A stretch of DNA of 64,000 bases from Pontederia crassipes (taxonomy: Eukaryota; Streptophyta; Magnoliopsida; Commelinales; Pontederiaceae): assembly GCA_030549335.1 (NCBI GenBank), contig CM060195.1:11933501-11997500 (forward strand). Reading direction: 5' to 3'. Positions 12,475-23,315 of this stretch are shown in pieces. Position 1 is the first letter of the stretch; each line of letters begins with the position of its first letter. Position numbers and translations under genes: made by a program. The notes under the pieces are model-generated. The model ran no database searches. It saw nothing but the letters and a program-made list of their open reading frames with translations, and had not been told where the DNA came from.

Positions 12475-14864
12475 ACTTGAGATCCCAACGCATAAAGTTT
12501 TCTTGTATCTTATGTTCCTCCTTGTGCCAACGCATTTGCTGAGCAATTTTAGAATTTAGAAAAAGTCATTGTAATCTTGGTTTTATAGGAAAATATCGTA
12601 AAATTTTATGTCAAATATCTTTTCCAACCCCATCAGATGTTTTATACCTTGAGGTAGCACATACAGGACATTGCAACAAATCCTTATTATCTCCCCAAAA
12701 TAAGCAACAATCGTACTTGCATGCATGGATGTTATGACATCCCATTCCTAATCCCCTCAAATACTTGTTTGCATAGTAGTTTGACTTAGGAAGTGACTCT
12801 CCATTGGGTAAAACATCACGTAAAAGTTGAAGAAGCATATCAAAGGACTTGTTGCTCCACCTATTATAAACTTTTAAATGGAGGAGCCTTACTATAAATG
12901 AGAATTTGGATAGTTTGCACCCAGGATAAAATTCTTTCTGGGAGTCAGCTTTTAGCCCATCTAAAAAATCTGACGAGATATTAAAATTGTCTCCATCACA
13001 TGTGTCTTCAGCTTGGTTGTCAACAAAAGCATCCACATCTTCAAGTATCTCATTAAGTTCATCCACGTCATCACCCTAATCCATGTCATCGTCCTCAATG
13101 TTAGGTCTACTTTCCCATTCTCTATATAATTGATTACTTTCATCTATTGGAGGCAATTTGATGGTTGGATGACATAATCTGTTATTTGTTCCTAATTTGA
13201 TTTTGAAAATCTGAATTCTGATTCCTTGCTGAACAAGGGTTAGATCAAAAGATAACTTCTCAGTTATAAATTACAAATGAGACCTATCAATGGCATAAAT
13301 CAATGCAGAATAGTTCTGAAATCCGAAAACCAGATTTGATTTCAGTGCAGGATTATAATTATGTCCATATCCATCCAAAACTAATCTGAACTACTATCCT
13401 ATCCTAGAAGAAATGGAGTTTAGCTCCTCATATTTACAGAACTTGACATCAAATGGATTGAGAAACAGTTACAAATCATTTAAGCTTGAAGTCTCTCGGC
13501 AGCAGCTTCAGCTCCTTCAGCAGCAGCTCCCTGAAACCCTTGCTCCAAACCCTGAATGTTCAGCCCCCTCTCTCCTCTAGAAATTCCAGCTTTTATATGA
13601 TTCTTGTCCACCTTTTGATCAGCATCAGAATGTCTTTTCTTTCTGATTTCAGCCACTTGTCCCCTGCCTGAATTCCCAGCTACAGATTCCTTTTTGTGCA
13701 GGAAAAAGTAGATGCCCCCCCTACTTTTTTCACTTTTTTGCCACCTTTCTCTCTGCTACAAATCCCAAAACAGCAAGCATCAAAGCTCTTGAATGGTATT
13801 TTGACAAATAAGGATTATGATAATGATATTTGCTAGCTCAGATATCAAATGGGATGAGGTGTTGTGCAGGAATAAGAACTTATATCAAAATTAATGATTT
13901 TTGGGGCCCGGAATGATAACTTTTAATAAATCCTGGAAAATGTCCAAATGCAAGTGATTCAAGGCATTAGAAGCATCAAATGGACTAGGGTAACAAATGA
14001 GTGCAGTCAGAAATCAAATATGAATAAGATTTCAAAGGAGTGATAATTTGGGTGCCAAAAATGATAATATATGACTTAAAAATGATAACTTGTGATAACT
14101 TGAGTTTTGGTTATCCAAATGTGATGAAATTTGACCAGCAATGAGTTAAAACAATAATAAGATGACTGCTTAAGGCCTTTGTGCAGAATTAATGGTTTTT
14201 CATGTCGAAATGATAGAATTGCCCTTTAACGATAACTTGGCAAAGAAAAAGCGATAACTTGTTCAAATAGACTTAAAACTTTGCACAAGTTGAGATGTGA
14301 CTATCCAAATATGATTTATACATGATAATAATGGATTTAGGACAAGAAAACCATTGAAAATTAGTTCACTCAAAATAATGATAACTTGACATATAGGAAT
14401 GATAACTTGTCCTCAAAATGATAACTTGGCATAGAATTTAAATATTAATGGATTTTGGCATTTCAGAACCTCTATGCACATGGAATTAAATATGAAATGA
14501 GGAATATCAACTAGTTATCACAATCTATGCATTCCAATTATAATTGGCCAAAAGATAGGCAAAAATGGAACTCGATATGAATGAAATACATCTAAAATGG
14601 GCTAGAAACATATAGTGATCAGCTAGTGATCATTGGATCTTCCCCATGATAGATCCAACACTTGTAGGACATGTCTATACCATCTACAAGAAAGTGTGCC
14701 TTTATCACAACAATGAAGTGTAATTCAGAATTCAAGCACTTCCTACATGGGCATCTTAAATCAGTGATCATTCCATACTTGCGTATCAAATATGCAATAA
14801 AATTCTCCACACCACACATGTACTCATTAGAGTCGATGTCAAGTGTCATCCAACTTTTATCCAT
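12475..14864 (-). pseudogene. CACTA TNP2 transposase, N-terminal half only, split by an LTR
   Basis: The start is ATG at 14864-14862. The first segment (to 14633) is the transposase-associated domain: MDKSWM, RCPCRKCLNS and GIDMSYKCWIYHGE. After the LTR (13170-14632) the frame resumes at 13169 and continues through DELNEILEDVDAF, YPGCKLSKFSFIVRLLHLK, WSNKSFDMLLQLL, LGMGCHNIHACKYDCCLFW, CPVCATSRYK and, near 12530, MRWH. These are landmark TNP2 motifs in the right order. In-frame stops occur at 13076-13078 (TAG), 12611-12613 (TGA) and again after PIKPRLQ. Sequence beyond MRWH, including the catalytic acidic residues, is absent. Without one TTGGA copy and the LTR, the two halves are in the same frame. 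Confidence 0.88.
13170..14632 (-). repeat. Solo LTR of an Athila-like element inside TNP2
   Basis: The plus strand begins TGACATAATC and ends CTAGTGATCA, so the LTR has TG..CA ends. The duplication TTGGA is present at 13165-13169 and 14633-14637. The sequence from 14632 leftwards is the reverse complement of the LTR at 53766 onwards, including the GTTATCA-type motif array and the phrase TCCATGTGCATAGAGGTTC. A TATA box (TATAAAAG, minus) lies at 13597-13590. It is 1463 bp against 2595 bp for the full-length element at 53766; it lacks the tandem expansion seen there and its 3' terminal sequence differs, so it is a related subfamily. It is the product of LTR-LTR recombination or loss. Confidence 0.88.
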
Positions 14865-15649
14865 ATGCGCTTACCTAATACAATATTATAGATTAAACTT
14901 AGCTAAACAAAAAACATCAGATCATGTTTTATTACTCCTATTACATATTGCATATTCAAATCATTACAGAAATGTAAGTGCGACATGTTTACTATAGGTA
15001 CATATTTCTCAACAACAATGCAAGCAGTAAATTAAATTATACCACATAATGGAATAAAAAGATAGACAACATCTATTTTCAGAACAAAAATATAATCATG
15101 GCTCTTTATCTATTTTCCAAGTTGAAATAGGCATAACTGCATTTCAGCTCATATAAAAGGAGTTATGAAATGTTGCAAGTTCTCATTTGACCATTGAAAA
15201 GATATAAGATGCATAAGGTTCTACAGATGCAGTGCAAATTTCTAACCATTAAAAAAGGAAGAGATTTATGATGAACTTCATGCAATCAGTTTTTTTCTTG
15301 TTCTTACCATCCATTTGCAAAATGAATTCGTACGCCTGTACAAACCAATTCACATTTGCTGAGGAATTTTATCATTTAGCACACAAAAGCCGAGCTAATA
15401 CAAGAGACAGAACACAGTCCTATCTCAGTTCAACAGAGGTAAATGTGAAACCATGAAATTAATGAGACTAACAGAAACCATGACTGCTATTTGGAACAAA
15501 AACAGCAGAACTATTTACGCACCCTAAGCAGCAGGCAAGGGGAAATAGAAGCAGAACTATTTGGAACAAAAACAGCAACAGGGGGATCCAGCGGAGCTGT
15601 AGAGTATATGAAAATTGAATTTCTGGAAGGAAAAAGAATCATACCAGAG

Positions 15650-15778
15650 ATGTTTGCTCACTGTCGTAGATGACGAAGGCGAAGCTGCCGCCGAGATCCT
15701 TGACAACCTGGTCAGCCGGGTACGGTAGGCCTCGATCACCAGCAGCGCCTCCTTGGTGGACTTGCTGCAGAGCCGTAC
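15650..15778 (-). pseudogene. Captured exon fragment of a DUF3700 (aluminium-induced/TSJT1-like) host gene
   Basis: The minus strand encodes KSTKEALLVIEAYRT and then, one frame over, YPADQVVKDLGGSFAFVIYD. These are diagnostic of the plant DUF3700 proteins known as aluminium-induced proteins with YGL and LRDR motifs, related to class II glutamine amidotransferase folds. The LRDRGP segment normally between the two pieces is missing, which explains the frame change. After YDS the DNA continues as GTGAGC, compatible with a retained splice donor. High GC contrasts with the AT-rich CACTA interior. It is about 130 bp inside the transposon, so this is Pack-CACTA-like transduplication, not a working gene. 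Function of the captured piece is unknown. Confidence 0.7.
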
Positions 15779-16003
15779 TGCCGGATCAGCCCGTACTACT
15801 GAATCAGCGCCTCGATCAGCAGCGTGCCGGATCCAGACGAAGGCAGAACAACCTGCAACGCCAGCGCGCCGGATCAGCAGCGTGCCCGATCCACACACAT
15901 CAATCAGCACATGCAGAGGGGAAGCGCATCGACGCATACATACATTAGATGCCGCTTCTACAGTACCTAGGGCACGAGGATGAGGAAGATGATGAAGGAG
16001 GTG

Positions 16004-16152
16004 CTGCTGGAGAGAGGTATCGATCTGCTGGAGAGAGGTACTGATCTGCGGAGAGAGGTATCGATCTGCTGGAGAGAGGTGTCGATCTGCTGGAGAGAGG
16101 TACTGATCTGCGGAGAGAGGTATCGATTTGAACTGATCCGCTGGAGAGAGGA
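16004..16152. repeat. Minisatellite, about 21-bp unit, inside CACTA
   Basis: The unit GGAGAGAGGTATCGATCTGCT and variants recur about seven times head to tail. The open frame on the minus strand with repeated LSSRS/PLS is a by-product of the repeat. It lies between the captured exon and the right subterminal repeats. Confidence 0.85.
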
Positions 16153-16385
16153 ACGAATGTTTTTAGGGCACGAACGATTTTAGGAACTAGGGCACGGTCA
16201 TTTAGGGCACCAAAGATAGGCATTTGTGATTGGATTTGTTTTTTTTTGTAATTGTTTATTTTTTCTAAACGTCACTGATATATTTTAGTTAGTAACATTT
16301 CTTATACGCCACCAAAAATTCTAATGTTAGATGACGTTTGCTTTTTATTTAAATGTCACCTAAGATAAAAATTAGTGTAGTGTCA

Positions 16386-16914
16386 ATATGTTTTTGCTAT
16401 ATCGACACTTCTGGACATCAGTGTGAACCCTATGTTGAATTGCAAGCTAAGAGGCTTCATAAAAGCTTCATTTCATGTTCTTTTTGTGTTCAAGCATGAA
16501 TCATGGATGCTAATATTAATTATTCACTGACATTAAATTTATTTGAGTTGAATGCCCATTACTTTAATTGACACCAACCATATCTAGAGCTAGTTAATTA
16601 ATGTGTATTGTGATCACTAAAAAGTGGCATTCACTGTTTTGCCTATATTTGAGAAGGTACCAACAACATTTTTCTCAACAATTTTCATATCCTTAAAATT
16701 GGATTCATGGGGTGGACACCCTACTTAGGTCGGCGGATAATTGAGAAATGATGGATGCGGTGGAGAAAACAATTCACCCATCAAAATGTGCAGCTTAGCT
16801 AGGTACTGGTAGGACAAAATGAAAAATCGGCCGATTCACATGTCGGAAAGAATCAGGCTCAAAATGATCATGACAACATTCTCTTCATTCTTGTGCTCTC
16901 GATGGATTTGATGA
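16386..16914. other. Intergenic DNA between CACTA elements; nothing recognised
   Basis: AT-rich to neutral sequence without motifs, TIRs or coding signal on either strand. Confidence 0.5.
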
Positions 16915-17400
16915 TCTTGATGCTGCCGCTCATTGTCTCCACTCACCTTCGCTGACGAGGTTAACAAGGTTGCCGCCCTCGACTTTCCTCACTGTGTTGC
17001 CGATCGATCGATGCCTTCAACACCACTGCTCACCACCGCCATGATGTTTGCAAGGCCGCCACCGATCGACATTCCTCACCAATGCGATAAGGCCCTGTGC
17101 TGCTGATCGAATGCCTTTGATGTTGCCGCTCACCACCGTCGAGGATGTTCACAACGTTCCTCATCATCGTAACATGGCCCATGTGCCACCGATCGACGAT
17201 TTTGATGCCTCCATGTTGTCGCTCGCTTGCCGCCACTGCTCATCATCACCTAGGAGTTAGCAAGGTCGTCGCTCTTGACATTCCTCACTATTGCAACAGG
17301 TCTTTTGTTGTCGATTGACAATCTCAATGCCGCCGCTCACCGTCGCCGAGGCAGGAGGTCATTGACACGCGTTGCTCACCAGGGCAGGAGGTCATCGCTC
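16915..17400. repeat. Degenerate tandem repeat of about 100 bp, GC-rich
   Basis: Phrases such as TTGCCGCTCACC.CCG, GTTCACAA.GTTCC, CATTCCTCAC, and CC.ATCGA.GA recur in the same order roughly every 90-120 bp (near 16923, 17025, 17128, 17215, 17330). Copies are diverged, with shifted frames, so short open frames here are not a gene. Confidence 0.6.
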
Positions 17401-17528
17401 ATTGGTACATCATCGCGCTCATTGTCGTCGGGTTAGAACCTCAACTTCGGCAAACTCGTGACCGTCGACCACCTAGGTCTTTCCCACATGTGAACCGGCT
17501 AGTTTTTTTTTTATTTTCTCCCACCCGA

Positions 17529-19670
17529 CATACTAGAAAATAGCAAATTTTTTATGGATTAAAATCCTTCGCAACTTTCGACGGATTTTGTGACAAAAAA
17601 GAAAATCCTATCGACATACCGAGGATCAAAATATCCGTCACTCGTACGGATGGTCATACCCATCGGAAATGTCCGTCAGAACTACTAACGGTCAAGTCCG
17701 TCAAAATTATAGACAGACAAAAATCCATCGATAATTTCATCAAACTTGACCGTAGGTAATTAAATAAATATTATAATCATATTTAATATAATATATAATA
17801 TGTTTAATATTTTATTATTAATATTATCGATGGCCTTATCCATCGAAAATATTGATGAACGAATATCCATCGATAATCCCTACGACCCAACCATTGGTAA
17901 TTAAATAAATATTATAATCATATAAAACATAATATATAATATGTTTAATATTTTATTATTAATATTATTGATGGTCCTACCCATCGGTAATATCGACGTA
18001 CTTCTGATGGACTTGGTTATCGATAATTCTAATTTCATTCTTGCCTACCTTCCCCGCCACTTTTTCTCCCACTCCCTATATATTTTACACTTTCCCTTCT
18101 CTTTCCCCTACCGTCGATCTCTCCCCTCTCACTCACTCCCACCATCCATGGCTCCCTCTCCCTTTGGCGGCTCTCTCTTCCTCTCTTACAACCCGTGTGT
18201 CACGCCCTTATGCTTCAGACCTGAAACACTAGACGTGCAGCTCGGCCAAACCCTGCTCAGTCACCAATCAGCCCCCTTTCGGACATGTCCCGGACACGAC
18301 CTAGATGCACAACGAATCACCTGCCTAGAAGAGAAGAGAGAGAGGCTCCGAGTTAAGAGAAAAACTAGAGAATATTATTGAATAACCTCTGATGTCGAGA
18401 TGTGTTTACAAGCCTAGGATTACATGTCCTTTTTTAGGGTCAAGGAGAAACAACTCTTACTCTAACTCTAGACCTAATCCTATTAGGCATGCAAGCCCTT
18501 CTCTAGAAAAAACCTCTTGAGAATAGGAGTGGAAATTTGAATCCTTTGAAGCCTTGAAGATCTCGGCCAGTCCCAAATCCCTACTTGGATTCAGACTGGC
18601 TTGGCACCCACCATGCTCGGGGCGTGCTCGGTTGGACAGTCCGAGTCCCACTCAGACAGGGACTTCATCCTGGCGCCCTGGTCTTCCTCCTTCCAATGGT
18701 CCAAACTTCAACTCTAAGTGCTCTTCGGTCCAGAAGGAAGGTCCAGCCATGAGCAATATCCAACCCCAGTCCTACTCGACCTAGGAAAGGTCCGAGCTCC
18801 TATTCCTACTAGGAGTAGGAATCCTTCCGACCCTGCACTTCTCCACACACTCGTCCTCCAACTCATGATAGGAGTCCAAGCCTTCATCCTCCAGAAGTCC
18901 TCCCTACTCGGATCTTCGGAGTGTCGGGCAACTCCTATTCCTACTAGGAGTAGGAGTCGTCCTGACCATGCCCGCCTACTCGTGCGCGTGGCCACGCCCG
19001 CTCAGGGCACATCCCCTATGGTTAGGGGTGACACGCGGCTCTGTCTCGGCCATCTCTTCCTCTTTGGGAGCCCGCGGCCATCTCTTCCTCTCCCTCTCTC
19101 GACTCCATCCTCTGCCATATGGCCGTGAGGCAGCTTGATCTGACCACCCCGACTCAGGCTCTTCCCTCTGCCATCCGGCCGCGATCTCGGTCGCGTGGCG
19201 GCAGATCAGGCCACCGCCTGGCGACGGAACAGGCCGCGGGCAGCCGGATCGGCCGTGAGGCATCCTGATCTGGTCGCCTCATGGCGGATCAGGTCGCAGG
19301 TGGTCGGATTGTCTGTGAGGCAGCGGATCAGGCCGCGGCCACTTGGCGATGGATCGGCCTCCAGTTTAGACAAATCTGGCGGCCTGCGGTTGGATCAGGC
19401 CATGCGTGGCCAATTTTTTTTATATTACAAAATACAATTCTGATGGCTTTGTATAAAAGTATATAACCAGCCATCGAAAGTTGTAGCCATCATAAGTTCC
19501 AAGGATAATTTGTCGTGACAGCTACAACTATCGAAACTTGACAAATTTTTGTGCCTGTGGGAAATTGCTTGCGATGCTCACTTTTTCGACGGATCGGTTT
19601 CGATTTTCGACAAATTTTCTTGGTTTTCTAATGAATGGGGTTGTTGGAAATGTCATTTTTTCTTGTAGTG
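17529..19670. mobile_element. Probable non-autonomous CACTA element, 2.1 kb
   Basis: The right end TTTTTTCTTGTAGTG is a good CACTA terminus. The left end CATACTAGAAAATAGC is a decayed version (expected CACTACAAGAAAA). Subterminal DNA repeats GACGGA/TCCGTC and CCATCG motifs (17570-18010 and 19460-19620). The centre has a C/T-rich tract (18085-18190) and GC-rich GATCAGGCCGC repeats (19200-19410), the same module types as the elements at 4730 and 19750. No 3-bp duplication is clear, so the left boundary is tentative. The interior 18198-19033 starts TGTCACGCCC and ends GGGGTGACA and may be a nested solo LTR of another family. No transposase is present. Confidence 0.6.
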
Positions 19671-19746
19671 CAAACCACACATTTTGATGGGGTGAACCAC
19701 GCATTTCGATCGCAACTGTCATTTCTAGATCAGACGGTAGCTGACC
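19671..19746. other. Spacer between two CACTA elements
   Basis: Seventy-six bases with a partial repetition of AACCACRCATTTYGAT; no gene. Confidence 0.5.
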
Positions 19747-19749
19747 TAA

Positions 19750-22700
19750 CACTACAAGAAAAATTGTTATTTTTGATGGCCTGAACCGTCAGAATTGTGA
19801 ATAATCCATTGAAAAGGGAAGTTTGCGATGAATTTTTCGACGGGCAAAAAATGGCTTGTCGCAAATATTTTTCGACGGCTCTATTTCAGCTGTCGAAAGT
19901 TCCCATAAGAACACCTTCCTGTGGCTTCAGCCATGAGAAAGTTCCCATGGCTCGGGCTGCCAAAAATGTTCCCACGGCTCGAGCTGATGGAATTTCCCAT
20001 AGGTGAAGGCATGGGAAATGTTGCCACAGCTCGAGCCATGGGAACATCCCACGGCTGAAACCGTGGGAAAGTTTTCCCACTAGGAACTTCCCATGGCTCG
20101 AGCCGTCGGAAACATTTCCCACGGCTTCAACAGTGGGAACTTCCGACATGTATTTGTTTTTTCTACGGTCTTCGCCATTGAAAAGTTTTTTCAATATTAA
20201 AAAAAATGCCCGCTCGAGGGCGGATTGGCTGCCCGCAGCTAGGTCCTGTCGCCCGCCACATGATCGGCTGCCCGGCGGCCAGATCCGCCCGTCCGCTGCC
20301 TGGCAGCAATTTGGGCCGCAGGTAGCTGGATCTGTCCACACGTAGCCCGACAAATCAGGCCCGAGTAGCTGGATCCATCTGCTCGTAGCTGATCGGGCCA
20401 CGAGTATTCGATTGGCCACCAGGGGGCCAAATCCGTCCACCTGTAGTCTGATTTGGCCGCCTGGCGGCTGATCGATCTGTGGGTAGCTTGGTTCGTCCGC
20501 GGACAGCCTGATCAGCCACCAAGAGGACAGATCTGCCGCCAAGCAAGCTGATCCCGCCGCCTGGCCAGATTGGCCGATCCGGCCGCGGACGACCAAATCA
20601 GATTGAGGAAGAGAGGGAAAGGGAGAGGGCGATCAAAGTAGAGAGAGAGCAATATGGAGAGAGAGAGATCGGGGCAGTCATCGCTAGAGCATGGGTCACC
20701 TGAGCCGAGTGAGAGAGAGTGGGAGACAGGGAGAGGAATAAGAGAGGGAAACAGAGGGCGAGAGGAATAGAGAAATAAAGAGATGCCGGGATTTTCAAGT
20801 TTGTGACGGTTGAGGCTCTCAGTACCAGCAGCGTATAATTTAAAATAATATTTTACGTTTCCCATAGCTATAGCCATGGAAGTTCTGACGGCTGCGGTCC
20901 TGGGAACGCCCTCTTTTTAGAATACCAATTGTTATAATATAAAATAATATTTTACGTTTTCCACGGCTATAGTCATGGGTAGTTCCAACGGCTGTGGCCA
21001 TGGGAACACCCTCTTTTTAGAATACCAGCTTGTCATCATATAAAATAATGTTTTACATTTCCGATGGCTACAATCGTGGGAAGTTTCGACGGCTGCGGCC
21101 GTGGGAACGCCATCTCTTTAGAATGCCGGCTTGTCATAATATGAAATAATATTTAAGGTTTTCCATGGCTGCAGTCGTGGGATGTTTCAACGCTTGCGGC
21201 CATGGGAAGTTCTGATAATTGCGGTCATGGGAACGCCATGTTCATAAAATATCAGTGGAGTATAATTTAAAATAATATTTTATATTTTGCACAACTTTAG
21301 TCGTGGGAAGTTTCGATGGCTGGGATGTGGGGAGTTTCGACGGCTATGACCATGGGAATGCCCTCTTTTTAGAATACCAGCTTGTTATAATATAAAATAA
21401 TATTTTATGTTTCCCATGACTGCAGCCGTGGGAAGTTCCGAGCGGCCACGGGAACATCCTCTTTATAGAATATCAGCTTCTTACAACATGAAATAATATT
21501 TTATATTTTCCGCGGCTACAGTCATGGGAAGTTTCGACAACTGCGGCCGTGGGAAAACCCTCTTTAGAGAATATCAACTTCTTATAACATGAAATAATAT
21601 TTTATATTTCCCAGGATGCGGCCCTGGGAACGACATCTCATATATATAAAATTTTATCTTTCCCACGGCTGCAGCCTTGGGAAGTTCTTATGACTGTGGC
21701 CGCGGGAACATCCTCTTCATAAAATACCAGCGGTGTATAATTTAAAATAATATTTTACGTTTCCCATAGGTGCAACCATCGAACTTCCGATATCTACGGC
21801 CGTGGGCACGCCCTCTTTTTAGAATACCAGTTTGTTATGATATAAAATAATATTTTACGTTTCCCACGGCTGCAGTCATGGGTAGTTCCGAGAGTTGTGG
21901 CCGTGGAAACACCCTCTTTTTAGAATACTAGCTTGTCAAAATATAAAATAATATTTTACATTTGTGATGGCTACAATCGTGGGAAGTTCCGACAACTGGG
22001 GCCATGAGAACACCATCTTTTTAAAATACTAGCTTGTCATAATATAAAATAATATTTTATGTTTCCCATGGTTGTAGCCATGGGAAGTTTCAATGCCTGT
22101 GGCCGTGGGAAGTTCTGACAGTTGCGGTCATGGGAACACATTGTTCATAAAATACAAGGTGGCGTATAATTTAAAATAATATTTTACGTTTCTCATAACT
22201 GCAATAGTGGGAAGTTCTGATGGTTGCGGCTGTGGGATGTTCCATCTGCTACGGCCATGGAAATGCCCTCTTTTTAGAATACTAGCTTGTTATAAAATAA
22301 AATTTTACATTTCCCACGGCTATAGCCATGGGAAGTTCCGATAACTGCGGCTGTGGGAACACCATCTTTATAGAATACCAGCTTTTATAACATGAAATAA
22401 TATTTTACATTTTCCATGGCCACAATCGTGGAAAGTTTCGACGGCTACGGCGGCGGGAACACCCTCTTTATAGAATACTAGCTTCTTATAACATGAAATA
22501 ATATTTTATATTTCCTACGGATGCGGCCGTGGAAATGACATCTCATATAATATAAAATTTTATCTTTCCCACGGCTACAGCCGTGGGAAGTTCTTACGGC
22601 TGTGGCCGTGGGAACGTCCTCATCATAAAATGCCAACGGTGTATAATTTAAAATAATATTTTATGTTTCCCACGGATGCAATCGTCGAACTTCCAACGGC

Positions 22701-23139
22701 TGCGGCCGTGTCAACGCCCTCTTTTTAGAATACCTTGTTATAATATAAAATAATATTTTACTGAAGCCATGGGAATTTCCGACTGTTGTCGCCGCGAGAA
22801 CGCCCTCTTTATAGAATATAGCTTCTTATAACATGAAATAGTATTTTATATTTCTCACGGCTGCAGCCGTGGGAAGTTCCGACGGACGCGACCATGGGAA
22901 CGCATCTTGTATAATATAAAAGATTATTTTATCTTTCCCATGACTGAAGTCGTAGAAAGTTTCGATGGCTTTATAACCATCGGAAGTTTTGACAGTCGTA
23001 GTCACTGAAAAATTTAGCCGTCGAAATTTGTGAAGGATATTGTTAGCTATTTCAGAAGGATATTGTTAGTTGTTGCAAAATTTTTCAAAACTTGTGCAGG
23101 ATATTCGACCGTCCAAAAACTTCAATTTTTCTTGTAGTG
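19750..23139. mobile_element. Non-autonomous CACTA transposon with internal tandem array, 3.4 kb
   Basis: The left end CACTACAAGAAAAATTG and right end CAATTTTTCTTGTAGTG form a near-perfect inverted repeat. TAA is duplicated at 19747-19749 and 23140-23142. The left subterminal region (19860-20160) repeats CCCATGGCTCGAGCC-type motifs. Then come GC-rich GGCCGCCTGGCGGCTGATC repeats (20210-20590), a GA-rich tract (20600-20780), and a long array (20830-22965). There is no transposase gene. The 236-codon minus-strand frame at 19886-20596 is made of the repeats and shows no protein family I recognise. Confidence 0.9.
20830..22965. repeat. Array of about 21 units of about 100 bp with palindromic core
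   Basis: A typical unit has an AT part (ATATAAAATAATATTTTA), a palindrome (CCCACGGCTGCAGCCGTGGG), a second half-site (GACGGCTGCGGCCGTGGGAA) and a CCCTCTTTTTAGAATAC tail. The CTCTTTTTAG landmark recurs at 20911, 21011 and 21111, a 100-bp period; later units vary from about 75 to 110 bp. The same GGCTCGAGCC/CCGTGGGAA core is present in the subterminal region of the host CACTA. The units can fold into hairpins and look like amplified transposase-binding sites (inference). Confidence 0.9.
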
Positions 23140-23315
23140 TAAGTAGGACGTCTACCCATGTCAAAAATGTACTGCACATTTAATTTCTATCAAAACAAGA
23201 AATTAACTTACCTTTGTTTGAAAGCTAATAGGAAAAAAACAAGCCAAACTTCAAACTCTCCTAAAAGCACCTTAATAATAATCGAGGATGGATGGCGCAC
23301 TTGATAGATAGATTG

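Larger units (their letters stand above)
9561..16382 (-). mobile_element. Defective CACTA transposon with gene capture and nested solo LTR
   Basis: The left end is CACTACAATGATTTTTTAC; the right end reads CACTACACTAATTTTTATC on the minus strand. The duplication TCA flanks it at 9558-9560 and 16383-16385. Both subterminal regions repeat AAACGTCAC/GTGACGTTT (9590-9920 and 16265-16370), probable transposase-binding sites. Coding is on the minus strand: TNP2 first, then a TnpA-like gene, the usual CACTA order. TNP2 has lost its catalytic half and carries stops. The insert at 13170-14632 is a solo LTR. At 15650-15778 there is a host-derived exon fragment. The element is 6.8 kb long and not autonomous. 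Confidence 0.88.

Noticed and set aside
15670-15983. Plus-strand frames of 76-92 codons
   Set aside because: They are antisense to the captured DUF3700 fragment and neighbouring GC-rich DNA.
17941-19443. Several 60-146 codon plus and minus frames in GC-rich DNA
   Set aside because: They fall in the CACTA core and a possible nested LTR, overlap on both strands and lack recognisable motifs.
19886-20596. 236-codon minus-strand frame
   Set aside because: It runs across CACTA subterminal and GC-rich repeats; the protein is a low-complexity product with no family signal.
20830-22965. Possible CRISPR-like array
   Set aside because: The units are contiguous tandem repeats with palindromes and no unique spacers, inside a plant CACTA element.
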